From Rhizobiales bacterium 32-66-11 (GTDB lineage Bacteria > Pseudomonadota > Alphaproteobacteria > Rhizobiales > Xanthobacteraceae): a DNA stretch of 64,000 bases. The stretch's first letter is position 1, and each line of letters starts with the position of its first letter. The stretch spans positions 25,500 to 89,499 of the forward strand of contig NCEH01000038.1 of the NCBI GenBank assembly GCA_002304505.1, written 5' to 3'. Position numbers and translations under genes: made by a program. The notes below the pieces were generated by a model. That model was not told the DNA's origin. It saw only the letters and a program-made list of their open reading frames with translations, and made no database searches. Positions 52,766 to 61,710 of this stretch are shown here, piece by piece.

Positions 52766-53877
52766 GCCGCCACCCGCGCAAGTGCGGCAAGGCGCCGGCC
52801 CTGGCTGTCGAACTGCATCAGGCGCGCATGCTCGACGCGCACGCAGACCTGATCCCCAGCCTTTGCGCGCGGCGCGTCGGGATGGGTGCGCACGATGATG
52901 GCGCCCGCCCCATGCGCGAGCGTCAGGTTCAAGAAGATGTCGGAGCCGAGATTTTCGATGCTCGCGACGCTTCCACCGAGCGCGCCGGCGCCGGGCCCGG
53001 TGATCGCCGCATCCTCCGGGCGGAAGGCGAGCTGGGTCGTCTCGGCCTGCAGGCCGACCGGCTCGGCGCCGCCGAGCGCGACCCAATGGGCGCGGGAGAC
53101 CACATTGATCTTCGGGCTGCCGATCATCTCGGCCACCCGCAGATCCTGCGGATCGCGATACAGCGCCTCGGGCGGGGCGACCTGGAGCAAGTCCCCACCC
53201 ATCATCACCGCGACCCGGTCGGACATGGTCATGGCCTCGGCCTGATCATGGGTGACATAGATGAAGGTGACGCCGAGCCGGCGATGCAGCGCGGTGATCT
53301 CGGCGCGCATCTGCACCCGCAGCTTGGCGTCGAGGTTGGACAGCGGCTCGTCCATCAGGAACACTGCCGGATGGCGCACCATGGCGCGGCCGAGCGCGAC
53401 CCGCTGGCGCTGGCCACCGGAGAGCTGGCCCGGCTTGCGATGGAGCAGATGGGCGACGTCCAGCATGGCGGCGGCCTGCTCGACCTCGGCGCGGATCGCC
53501 CGTTCGATGCCCCGTCGGCGGGGAAAGGCGCGGCCGAGCAAAGGCAGCCGCTCGGCGAAGCTCAGGCGGCGGGTGCGCAGCGGCAGCGCGATATTGTCGA
53601 ACACGCTGAGATGGGGGTAGAGCGCATAGGATTGGAACACCATGGCGACGTCGCGTTCCTTCGGCCGCCGGTCGTCCACGCACGTGCCGCCGACGCGCAC
53701 CTCCCCGCCGTCCTGCGCCTCCAGCCCGGCGATGATCCGCAGCAGGGTGGATTTCCCGCAGCCGGAGGGGCCGACGAGGGTGAGGAATTCGCCGTCGCGG
53801 ATGGTCAGCGACACCCCGTTCACCACCCGGGTGTCGCCATAGCGCTTCTCGATGGCGTGCAATTCGATGTCAGCCAT
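52762..53877 (-). CDS. ABC transporter ATP-binding protein, UgpC/MalK-like
   Basis: ATPase of 371 residues. Walker A is GPSGCGKSTLLR, the signature is LSGGQRQRVALGRAM and Walker B is VFLMDEPLSNLDAK. A C-terminal regulatory TOBE region follows, with LAFRPEDAAITG. An insert rich in arginine (RLSFAERLPLLGRAFPRRRG) lies between the Q-loop and signature. It overlaps the phosphatase-superfamily gene by eight bases. Confidence 0.94.
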   Translation of the reverse strand: MADIELHAIEKRYGDTRVVNGVSLTIRDGEFLTLVGPSGCGKSTLLRIIAGLEAQDGGEVRVGGTCVDDRRPKERDVAMVFQSYALYPHLSVFDNIALPLRTRRLSFAERLPLLGRAFPRRRGIERAIRAEVEQAAAMLDVAHLLHRKPGQLSGGQRQRVALGRAMVRHPAVFLMDEPLSNLDAKLRVQMRAEITALHRRLGVTFIYVTHDQAEAMTMSDRVAVMMGGDLLQVAPPEALYRDPQDLRVAEMIGSPKINVVSRAHWVALGGAEPVGLQAETTQLAFRPEDAAITGPGAGALGGSVASIENLGSDIFLNLTLAHGAGAIIVRTHPDAPRAKAGDQVCVRVEHARLMQFDSQGRRLAALARVAA

Positions 53878-55153
53878 GCCCGCCCCCTGCCGCCTGGAGC
53901 GGCCGCCCGTCCATGTCGCCAGCCGCAAGGCCGAGATGGGTGAGGATGGTGGGCGCGATGTCGATCACGCAGGCGGCCTGCGCGCGCGCCACGTCCGCGC
54001 CGAACCCGCGCCCGGAAATCATCAGGAACGGCGCCTGCTCCGCCGCGCCGAGCCCGCCATGCTGGCCGGCGCCGATCACATCCGCCTTCTTCTCCCCCGC
54101 CCGCCGCGCGGCAAGGCTGCTGCCGGGGATGCCGAAGGCGTTGGGCGCATCGCTCGCCCGCAGCGAGATGGCGAAGGCGAGGCCATGGTCCCCCGCCTGG
54201 CCGATTTCGGCGAGCGCATCCCGCGCGATCACCGTGCCGGCCCAGTCGCAGGCCGCGAGGAAACGAGCGAGCGCCGGCGCGCGCGCCGCAGCGTCCGCAT
54301 GCAGATAGATCAGCACTGAGGTGCCGTTGGAGGCGACCACCACCTCCTCGGAGTCGGCGGCGTCCTTCAGCCCGGCGGCCACCAGTTCCGTCTCCACATC
54401 CACCACGCCGGCAACGCTCTGGTGGCCATGGTCCGATCCCACCAGGAACAGCACCTCGTCGCGATCGGGCAGGCCCGCCGCCGCGTCCATCACATGCCCA
54501 GCGGTGCGATCGGCTTCTGCAAGGATCGCCAGATGCTCTGGGGAACCGAGCGCCAACGCATGCTGGCTCGCATCGGGCTCGCCGAGCCAGAGCACCGACA
54601 GCGCGGGCGGCGCGGGCGCCAAAACCGCCTCAGCGATGAAGCGGTCGGCCATCGCGCGGTCGCCGGCGATATCCAGCGTCACGCGCAGGGCCCGCGCCTC
54701 GTCCACCGGCACCCGGCCGGGGCCGAACGAGCCCGCGCGGTGATAGACGTGGCCATGCCCGTCGGGATCATGGGCATAGGCCGCGCCCGGCGAGACATTG
54801 GAAAACACCACCGCGCCGCCAATGCCCCTCACCCGCTCTGCGAGGGTCGGCATGGCGAGCGAACGCCCGGTCACGCGCCGCTTGTGCTGGAGAAAATCGG
54901 GATGCCCGGCATCGTGCCGCACCAGCCGGCCGCCTTCCAGCAGCGCCATGGTGTTGCCCTGGAGCCCGTGGCGCGCCGGATGGCAGCCGGTGGCAAGGCT
55001 GGCGGAAACGACGCGCGTGCAGGAGGGAAACACCGTGCGATAGGCGTCGAACCGTTCGGCGCCGCCGGCGAATGCGGCAAGGCGCGGCGTGGTCCGCGGC
55101 GAGAGGAGGTCGCGGCGCAGGCCGTCGAGAATGAGCAGGATGGCGCGGCGCAT
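53870..55153 (-). CDS. Alkaline phosphatase superfamily protein (nucleotide pyrophosphatase/phosphodiesterase-like)
   Basis: Protein of 427 residues without a signal peptide, so probably cytoplasmic. The metal-binding start ILLILDGLRRD, the nucleophile region FPSCTRVVSASLATGCHPARHG (a Thr or Ser within it) and GSDHGHQS, together with a later GQHGG, match type I phosphodiesterase/pyrophosphatases. It would hydrolyse a phosphate ester or phosphonate brought in by the adjoining ABC transporter. It lies 2 bp after the broken phosphonoacetate hydrolase gene and overlaps the ATPase gene. Confidence 0.85.
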   Translation of the reverse strand: MRRAILLILDGLRRDLLSPRTTPRLAAFAGGAERFDAYRTVFPSCTRVVSASLATGCHPARHGLQGNTMALLEGGRLVRHDAGHPDFLQHKRRVTGRSLAMPTLAERVRGIGGAVVFSNVSPGAAYAHDPDGHGHVYHRAGSFGPGRVPVDEARALRVTLDIAGDRAMADRFIAEAVLAPAPPALSVLWLGEPDASQHALALGSPEHLAILAEADRTAGHVMDAAAGLPDRDEVLFLVGSDHGHQSVAGVVDVETELVAAGLKDAADSEEVVVASNGTSVLIYLHADAAARAPALARFLAACDWAGTVIARDALAEIGQAGDHGLAFAISLRASDAPNAFGIPGSSLAARRAGEKKADVIGAGQHGGLGAAEQAPFLMISGRGFGADVARAQAACVIDIAPTILTHLGLAAGDMDGRPLQAAGGGHG

Positions 55154-55155
55154 GT

Positions 55156-56345
55156 TCAGGCCGCCACGTCGTTGAGCAGCACGGAAAACACGTCGTAATT
55201 GCGCAGCTGGAGCCGCCCCGCCCGGTCCGCCTTTACGGGATGGGAGAGGATGAACGGCACCACCTGTTCCTCCAGCCCGCCGTGGGAGCGCAGGCGCGCG
55301 CCGGAAAGCTGGGACAGATCGTGATCGCGCGCATGGGCGCCGAGCGCGATGCCCTTGCCGGCGATCACCGCGATATCGCCCTCGCGATCCTCCGGCAGGT
55401 CGAACCGCAGGCACGCTTCCGCGCGCGCCGCGGCAAGGGCGATGCCCGGCATCTGGCGGATCGCGTCCAGCACCGCCTCGGGCGCCACGTCCGGCCGTTG
55501 CAGATGCACCCGCACGAAGCCGCCGAGGGCGCCATGATGGCGCACGAACGGGTCTGTGATCGGGCAGATGACGCGGGTCGCGCCCGCCCCGAACAGCGCG
55601 TCCAGCCGGTCGCCGAGATAGATCACGTTTGGCGCGCCGTCGGCCGCCGCCATGTCGCTCATGCCATGGTCGGCGACGATGCCGAGCCGGGCGCCGAGGG
55701 CGAGGATGCGCGCGAGGCGATCATCCACCGCCTGCATGAAGGCGAGCGCCTCGGGAGCACGTACAGCGACAGGTCGGCGCTGTACTGGTCCGGCGCGCCG
55801 CGCCCCACCAGGGCGGCGAGGTCGGTAATGCCGTTCTCATCCGCGCGCGCGGCATCGGCCTTCTCGGCGGAAAAGGCGATGCCGGAAAGGCCGTGGCCCA
55901 GCGCCTTGCGCAGCTTGTCCTTCGCGGTGACGGCGACAACCTTCGCCCCCGCCTGCGAAAAGGCGGCGAGCAGGGTCGGCGCGCGCATGGGCGTCGCGTC
56001 CACCATCATGACGTCCGCGCCGGTCTCGCGATCGAGATAGAAATTGCCGGAAACCCCGTGCACCGCCGGCGGTACGCCGCAGACGATGGAGACATTATTG
56101 GGGTTGGTGAAGGTCGGCATCGCCGCCAGCGCCAGGGCGGAAAAGCCCTCGCGGCACATGCGCTCCAGGGTCGGGACGACGCCCGCGGCGCGCGCCGCCG
56201 CCACATAGGCCGGGTCGCAGCCATCGAAGCACACCACCACGGTCGGCTGCGCCGGCCAGGCATAGGCGCGCCCGTTCACGCTGACACTGCGCCCCTGCGT
56301 CCCCTCGCACGCAGCCCGCGCGGCCGCCGGCTCTGTTTCACCCAT
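55156..56345 (-). pseudogene. phnA: Phosphonoacetate hydrolase (PhnA), internally deleted
   Basis: From 56345 to about 55757 the frame encodes the N-terminal half of phosphonoacetate hydrolase, a zinc enzyme splitting phosphonoacetate to acetate and phosphate: VVVCFDGCDPAYV, FTNPNNVSIVCGVPP and TAKDKLRKALGHGL. From about 55755 to 55156 the match continues in another frame (PEALAFMQAVDDRLAR, IVADHGMSDM, RSHGGLEEQ). Between YSADLSLYVL and PEALAF about 30 residues are missing, including the family's TTDYVQH metal motif, and the frame shifts there. The enzyme cannot be made as read. It is first in the operon with the ABC importer. Confidence 0.82.
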
Positions 56346-56457
56346 CGCTCGGTCCATCCTTGGAAATCGCACCCCGGCGCGCGGCCGCAATGCGCGCGAC
56401 CAGCACCCCTGCCGGGCGCGATGCAAAAGCTGTTTTCGTCGGCCGGAGGGATATCAA

Positions 56458-56482
56458 AACGTCACAACACATTTGTGACGTT
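56458..56482. promoter_or_regulatory. 25-bp inverted repeat, probable operator of the SorC-type regulator
   Basis: AACGTCACAA (56458-56467) and TTGTGACGTT (56473-56482) are perfect 10-bp arms with the 5-bp spacer CACAT. It lies between the divergent phnA operon (start 56345) and the regulator gene (start 56589). Such a long perfect dyad in the shared control region is strong evidence for an operator. Confidence 0.7.
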
Positions 56483-56588
56483 GAAGGAACATATGTACCA
56501 ATGGGGAAAGTGCGGGCGCGCTGTTGCCACCGGCCCCCGCAAGACCCTAGCAAGGACATCCCGCGCGGACGGCCGAGACGAGGACGAT

Positions 56589-57569
56589 GTGGTGAACCAG
56601 ACCCAGGGAGCGCCGGCCGGTGACAGCGAAAACGGCGAGGCCGGCGCCGACGCCGCGCTCGTCGCCCGCATCTGCTGGTATTATTTCAAGGAAGGGCAGA
56701 CCCAGGACGCCATCGCCCAGCGCCTGAAGATCACCCGCAAGCGGGTGAACCGCATCCTCGGCGAGGCGCGCGAGAGCGGCTTCGTGCAGATCACCATCAC
56801 CGATCCCGTCGGCGCCTGCGTGGAGCTGGAAGCGCTGCTGGTGGCGCGGTTCGGCCTCACCCGCGCGATCGTCGTGCCCGCGCCCATGGCGGATACGGAC
56901 GTGCGCGCCTTCATCGGGGCGGCGGCGGGGCGCTATGTGTCGCAAGCGCTGCCGCCGGGCGGCGCGCTCGGCATCAATTGGGGCGGCACCATCAATGCCG
57001 CCGCGCAGAACCTGAAGCGCCGCTCGGGCGATGGCAGCCGCGTGGTGCTGCTGTGCGGCGGGCTGGCGCAGAGCACCTATATCAACCCGTTCGACAATGC
57101 CGCCATGATGGCGCGCGCGCTCGACGCCACCTGCTATTATGTCACCGCCCCCATGTTCGCCGAAACCGCCGCCCTGCGCGACGCGCTGGTCGCCAGCGAG
57201 CCGGTGCGCTCGGTGCTCGCCATGGCGCGCGATCTCGATGTCGCGCTGCTGAGCGCCATCGACCTGTCGGACCAGTCGAAGGCGCTGGAATATGGCGTGA
57301 TCTCACCCGAGACGCGCCGCACGCTGCTGGAAGCGGGGGCGGTGGGCGATATCTGCGGCCATTATCTCACGGCGGAGGGCGCGAGGGTCGCGCACCCGCT
57401 GACCGCGCGCATCGTCAATCCGACCCTGGCGGATCTGCTTTCGATCAAGGAGCGGGTGCTTGCGGCCGGCGGGGTGCAGAAAGTCGCGATCATCCGCGCC
57501 GCCCTGCGCGCCGGCCTGTGCCATGTGCTGATCACCGACGAGGACGCGGCCGGGGCCTTGCTGGCTTAG
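56589..57569 (+). CDS. SorC/DeoR-type sugar-binding transcriptional regulator
   Basis: Regulator of about 326 residues. The N-terminal helix-turn-helix is WYYFKEGQTQDAIAQRLKITRKRVNRIL, and the C-terminal effector domain is of the SorC type, related to phosphosugar isomerases (ALGINWGGTINAAAQNL, DICGHYLTAEG, AIIRAALRAGLCHVLITDEDAA). GTG 56589 has GAGGA upstream and good codon use. ATG 56493 has AAGGA upstream but adds 32 residues with atypical codons. Effectors of the family are usually phosphorylated sugars or similar phosphate compounds, which fits the divergent phosphonate/phosphoester operon. Confidence 0.88.
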   Translation: MVNQTQGAPAGDSENGEAGADAALVARICWYYFKEGQTQDAIAQRLKITRKRVNRILGEARESGFVQITITDPVGACVELEALLVARFGLTRAIVVPAPMADTDVRAFIGAAAGRYVSQALPPGGALGINWGGTINAAAQNLKRRSGDGSRVVLLCGGLAQSTYINPFDNAAMMARALDATCYYVTAPMFAETAALRDALVASEPVRSVLAMARDLDVALLSAIDLSDQSKALEYGVISPETRRTLLEAGAVGDICGHYLTAEGARVAHPLTARIVNPTLADLLSIKERVLAAGGVQKVAIIRAALRAGLCHVLITDEDAAGALLA

Positions 57570-58048
57570 CGCGGGCTCAGCGCTGGCTTAAGGCGCTTTC
57601 CCGTTTCAGGAACGCTCAAGAAGGCTCAGTTTCATAGTAATCCCGTAGTAAGGCGCGTTTCCACGGGCCGGTCAGCTTCGGGCTTGCCGGCGCTCCGAGC
57701 GGCTCCGCGCCAGATCCCGCCGCTCAACTGGCCGAGCAGGCCAATTCCAAACGTCAGAACGAACTCAGCGCGGGATCGAAGGTGGAGGCAACGTCACCTG
57801 CGCTGTGAAAAAGCGCGCGCGGCGCCACGCCTGCAACAAACCCATGCAGGCGAAGGGACATCGAAAGAAATGCGACCTGTCATGTGTCGATGATTCCGAT
57901 ATATTGAAATGATGCCAAGGTGCCGTGCGTTTTCGGCATCGAAGCCAATGATTTTCGTGCGACCGACACGGGAGGTGTGGCGCAATCCGGGCACCGGCCT
58001 TCGGGTTTCCAATGCGCCGCATCAAGAATAAGAACGGGAAGGAAGCGA
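57570..58048. other. 479-bp intergenic region before the arsenite oxidase locus
   Basis: No gene is supported. A weak hairpin (AGCGC at 57579, GCGCT at 57593, then TTCCCGTTTC) follows the SorC-type gene and could end its transcript. A perfect 8-bp stem (CGCCTGCA/TGCAGGCG, 9-base loop) is at 57828-57852. Sequence becomes less GC-rich toward aioX. No attachment site or repeat marking an island edge was seen. Confidence 0.5.
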
Positions 58049-58930
58049 ATGGGCACGAGAGCGCTCGATCGACGTTCCGCCATGATGATCGCGGCGGCGG
58101 GACTTCTCCTGCCGTGTTCCAGCCTCGCGCGCGCCAGTGAGAGCATTCCCGAGCGCGGTTTGCGCTTCGGCCTGACGCCGGTCTTCCTCACGTCGGACCT
58201 GGAATTGCTCGGACGGCTTCAAGCGTATCTTCAGCACGCCATTGGCGTGCCGGTCTCGCTCATCACCCGACGCACCTACCAGGAGATCACCGCTCTCCTC
58301 GTTTCCCGCCAGCTCGATGCCGCCTGGATCTGCGGCTATCCGTTCGTCACCCACCGCCGGGACCTCCAACTCGTGGCGGTTCCGGTGTGGCGGGGCAGGC
58401 CCCTTTACCAGTCGTACCTGATCGTCGATCGCGACCGTCATGCCGAAGGACTGATGGACCTGCGGGGGGACATCCACGCCTTCTCGGACCCGGACTCGAA
58501 TTCCGGCTTCCTCGTCACCCGCGCGGCACTGGCAGAACACGGGCTGAGGCCCGACGCCTTCTTCAGCCGGACCTTCTACACCTACGGCCACCGCAACGTG
58601 ATCCGGGCGGTGGCCTCGGGCCTCGCCGCATCCGGATCGGTGGATGGGTATGTCTACGGCGTGGTCGGGGAGTTGGAACCCCACCTCACGGCGCCGACCC
58701 GGGTCCTGCACGCGTCCGAGCTCCTGGGCTTCCCGCCGATCGCGGCGCCCCGCATTCCCGTCGACGCCGGGCAGCTCGTCGCCCTGACGGATGCGCTGCT
58801 GCGGATGGGGGATGACCCCGAGGGACGCGCTGCCCTCCACATGCTTCGCCTTGACGGCTTCACCTCCGAGGATGCCTCCTTGTTCGACCCCATCGCTGCG
58901 AAGGCGGCGCTGGTCGCGGCCTCGGGGTAG
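58049..58930 (+). CDS. aioX: Arsenite-sensing periplasmic binding protein AioX
   Basis: PhnD-like periplasmic binding protein of 293 residues with a signal peptide (DRRSAMMIAAAGLLLPCSSLA, cleavage near ARAS, residue 30). AioX binds As(III) through a conserved cysteine and signals to the AioS kinase; here Cys95 in AAWICGYPFV is in the expected context. Other family segments are RGLRFGLTPVFLTSD and AFSDPDSNSGFLVTR. GGGAAGGAAG precedes the ATG at 58049. It is first in the aioX-aioS-aioR unit, 5 bp before aioS. Confidence 0.92.
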   Translation: MGTRALDRRSAMMIAAAGLLLPCSSLARASESIPERGLRFGLTPVFLTSDLELLGRLQAYLQHAIGVPVSLITRRTYQEITALLVSRQLDAAWICGYPFVTHRRDLQLVAVPVWRGRPLYQSYLIVDRDRHAEGLMDLRGDIHAFSDPDSNSGFLVTRAALAEHGLRPDAFFSRTFYTYGHRNVIRAVASGLAASGSVDGYVYGVVGELEPHLTAPTRVLHASELLGFPPIAAPRIPVDAGQLVALTDALLRMGDDPEGRAALHMLRLDGFTSEDASLFDPIAAKAALVAASG

Positions 58931-58935
58931 CGGCC

Positions 58936-60384
58936 ATGCGCCTCGACCCGCGAACCTGGCCGATTGCCGCCAAAGTCCCGCTCGCGGTCGCGGTGCTGAT
59001 GATGTTGGTCGGTGTGGTTCTCTCGGAACGGGTGCTGGCGCGTCTCAACGAGACGCAGGAGATGCACGTTCGGGACCTGGCGCAGAGCTATCTGGACATC
59101 CTCTCCACCAGCATCACCCAACCCATCCTGCGCGAGGACACCTGGGAGGTCTTCGAAGCCATCACGCGCGCGCAGGACCTCAGCAAGGGCCTGCGCATCA
59201 CCGAGGCGATCGTGACCAATGCGACGGGACACGTCATCGCCGCGTCGAACCCGAGACAGCATCCCATCGGGTCGATCGTCGCGGTTCCCGACGGTGGAAG
59301 TCCGGGCTCGCAGCCATTCCGCTTCGAGGCCGGCGCCGATATCGCCAATGCCACCCGCGTCCTGGCCTATCCCGGACGGACGGTCGGGGTGATTCACGCC
59401 GCCTTCGACACGAGCCACCTTGCCGTCGAGAGGCGCGAGGTTCTGATGACCCTGATCGTGACGAACGGAGCCGTGACGCTGATCCTTGCCGCGGCGGGAT
59501 GGCTCCTGGTGACGCGGATGATGGCGCCCATCAGGGTCCTCTCGAAGCACCTTGGCGCCGCGCAAGAGGGTTACGCGACGCCGGTTCCGGAGCCGAGGAT
59601 CGCACGGAGCGGCGATGAGTTCAGGCACCTGTTCGGATCCTACAACGCGCTCGTGAGGTCCATGCATGAGCGCGAGGACCTTGCACGAAAGCTGTTCGAC
59701 GAGCAGCGCCTCGGCAGCCTCGGCCGCCTCGCATCGGCCCTCGCCCACGAGATCAACAATCCCCTGGGCGGTCTCTTCAATGCCATGGCCACCCTGAAGA
59801 CGCACGGGCATCACGCGGCCGTCCGCAACAACGCTCTGGGATTGCTCGAAAGAGGGCTGGTCGGCATCCGGGACGTCGTGCGGACCACGCTGGCGGTTCA
59901 TCGCCAGGAGACCGCTGGTCGCTCGATTTCGGCAAAGGACATCGCCGACCTGCGCCTTCTCATCGTCGCCGAGGCCCGGCGCAAGTCGGTCACGGTCACG
60001 ATCTCCAATGCCATGCATGGAGACCTTCCTTTGCCGAGCACCCCGATCCGCCAGGCGCTCCTCAACCTGCTTCTCAATGCGGTCGCGGCCGCCCCGCCCG
60101 GCTCAGAAGTCAAGCTGGACGCGGTGCGGGACGGCGATGTGCTCGTCCTGGCCGTCGCCGATCGCGGCGGCGGCATACCGGAAGGCACGGTCGGCATCCT
60201 CACCGGGAACGACACCTCGCCGCCTCTGCGGACAGGCGGCGGCCTGGGTCTTTGGACCACCCGCCGGATCGTGAACGAGTTGCACGGGCGCATTGAGGTG
60301 TCCCTTCCAAGCCAGGGCGGGACCGTCATCAGGATCGCCATTCCCATTGAGCGGCCGATCGAGGAGTTGCCCCATGTCGCCTGA
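58936..60384 (+). CDS. aioS: Arsenite-responsive sensor histidine kinase AioS
   Basis: Membrane kinase of 482 residues. Two membrane helices (~16-34 and ~170-195) enclose a periplasmic domain. A HAMP segment follows (MMAPIRVLSKHLG), then the phospho-acceptor His in ALAHEINNPLGG near residue 274, and an ATPase domain with LNLLLNAVAAAPPGSEV, VADRGGGIP and GGGLGLWTTRRI. Its place between AioX and a sigma-54 response regulator, before aioBA, identifies it as the kinase of the arsenite oxidase regulatory system. It overlaps aioR by 11 bp. Confidence 0.93.
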   Translation: MRLDPRTWPIAAKVPLAVAVLMMLVGVVLSERVLARLNETQEMHVRDLAQSYLDILSTSITQPILREDTWEVFEAITRAQDLSKGLRITEAIVTNATGHVIAASNPRQHPIGSIVAVPDGGSPGSQPFRFEAGADIANATRVLAYPGRTVGVIHAAFDTSHLAVERREVLMTLIVTNGAVTLILAAAGWLLVTRMMAPIRVLSKHLGAAQEGYATPVPEPRIARSGDEFRHLFGSYNALVRSMHEREDLARKLFDEQRLGSLGRLASALAHEINNPLGGLFNAMATLKTHGHHAAVRNNALGLLERGLVGIRDVVRTTLAVHRQETAGRSISAKDIADLRLLIVAEARRKSVTVTISNAMHGDLPLPSTPIRQALLNLLLNAVAAAPPGSEVKLDAVRDGDVLVLAVADRGGGIPEGTVGILTGNDTSPPLRTGGGLGLWTTRRIVNELHGRIEVSLPSQGGTVIRIAIPIERPIEELPHVA

Positions 60385-61507
60385 GCGCTGCATCGTCGGG
60401 GTCGTCGAGGACGATCCGATCATGGGCGAGAGCCTCGTCCAGCGCCTCACGCTGGAGGGCATGGTCGTCAAATGGTGGCAATGCGGGGCGGAGGCCGTCC
60501 GCGACATCCACGGGACACGCTTCGGAGCGATCATCTGCGATATCCGCCTGCCGGACGTCAACGGCGAGGCGGTGTTCCGCGAGGCCGCCAAATCGCCCGA
60601 CGCGCCGCCCTTCCTCTTCGTCACCGGGTTTGGGGACATCGACCAGGCCGTCCGCCTCATGCGGGCCGGCGCCGGCGACTACGTCACGAAGCCGTTCGAG
60701 ATGGACGACTTCCTGATGCGGCTGGCAGATCTCGTCCGCCACCGCCGGGATAATGCGACCGGCGTCCTTGGCATCTCACCCGCCATGAAGGAGGTGGAGC
60801 GCATGCTTCGCCGCGTGGCCCGCCTCTCATCAAGCCTCCTGATCACCGGCGAGACGGGAAGCGGCAAGGAGGTGGCCGCCCGCTTCGTCCACGCGGCATC
60901 CCCCGCGGCGGGCTCCCCTTTCATGGCCGTCAACTGCGCCGCTATTCCGGGGGACCTCCTGGAGAGCGAACTGTTCGGGCACGAGAGAGGGGCCTTCACC
61001 GGGGCTGCGGTGCGCCATCTCGGCTATGCGGAGCGCGCCGGTGACGGAACCCTGTTTCTCGACGAGATCGGGGAGATGCGTCCCGACCTTCAGACCAAGA
61101 TTCTGCGCCTGTTAGAAGACCGGTCGTTCCACCGCGTCGGTGGGGAGAAGCCGATTGCGTTCCGGGGACGGCTGCTGACCGCAACCAATGGCCACCTGGA
61201 GAAGCTGGTCGCGACGGGACGCTTCCGGCAGGACCTGCTGTACCGCATCAACGTCGTTTCCGTCCGAATGCCCGCGCTCCGGGAGCGGCCGGAGGATATC
61301 CCCTGGTTGATGGAACGCTGCTTCGTCGAGTTCGCTGATCGCGGCGAGGGATCGTTGAAGGGCATCAGTGCGCTCGCAGAGGAGGCTGCCCTCGCGCATT
61401 CCTGGCCCGGCAACGTCCGCGAGCTTCGGAACCGGATGGAACGCGGCATGGGTCTCGCACTCGGCGACTGGCTGAGCTATGGGAGAAAATGCGCCGCCTC
61501 GGGTTGA
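60374..61507 (+). CDS. aioR: Sigma-54-dependent response regulator AioR, DNA-binding domain lost by internal deletion
   Basis: As read, 377 residues. The receiver is complete (Asp13/Asp14, phospho-acceptor Asp56 in ICDIRLPD, Lys106). So is the AAA+ domain: GETGSGKE at 159-166, GHERGAFTGA at 202-211, GTLFLDEIGEM. After NVRELRNRMERGMGLALGDWL near 61474 the frame runs out in unrelated residues. In another frame the sequence from 61477 reads LWEKMRRLGLNLGP and a stop at 61521, the usual end of a Fis-type DNA-binding domain. About 50-60 residues in between are missing. Without them the protein could not bind its enhancer. Confidence 0.88.
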   Translation: MSPERCIVGVVEDDPIMGESLVQRLTLEGMVVKWWQCGAEAVRDIHGTRFGAIICDIRLPDVNGEAVFREAAKSPDAPPFLFVTGFGDIDQAVRLMRAGAGDYVTKPFEMDDFLMRLADLVRHRRDNATGVLGISPAMKEVERMLRRVARLSSSLLITGETGSGKEVAARFVHAASPAAGSPFMAVNCAAIPGDLLESELFGHERGAFTGAAVRHLGYAERAGDGTLFLDEIGEMRPDLQTKILRLLEDRSFHRVGGEKPIAFRGRLLTATNGHLEKLVATGRFRQDLLYRINVVSVRMPALRERPEDIPWLMERCFVEFADRGEGSLKGISALAEEAALAHSWPGNVRELRNRMERGMGLALGDWLSYGRKCAASG

Positions 61508-61677
61508 ATCTCGGGCCCTAGACGCCGAGGCGGCCCGCGACGTCGCAACGTGGGGGTTGCTTGCTGCAAGAGCGCGCGATGTAGAACGACCTCGCCTAAG
61601 CTCCCGACGCGCGCGCCTCTCGCTAAATCGGTCTCCCTGGACAAAGACCGGAAGCGGAAACCAGCCTGAACCAGCAT

Positions 61678-61693
61678 GTCCGGTCTCCCGAAC
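61678..61693. promoter_or_regulatory. Upstream palindrome 1, probable AioR enhancer site
   Basis: GTCCGGTCTCCCGAAC is an imperfect dyad with 6-bp arms around 4 bases. Its arms match palindrome 2 when inverted (GT-C/T-CGG and CCG-A/G-AC). It lies about 105 bp before the sigma-54 promoter centre. Confidence 0.55.
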
Positions 61694-61710
61694 GCACGGC
61701 GGCGCAACAT

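Noticed and set aside
57690..57808. Coding-like stretch (GSAPDPAAQLAEQ, NSKRQNELSAGSK) ending in a stop after the SorC-type gene
   Set aside because: There is no start codon or ribosome binding site in frame and I recognise no family. It may be a chance frame or an old remnant; not enough to call.
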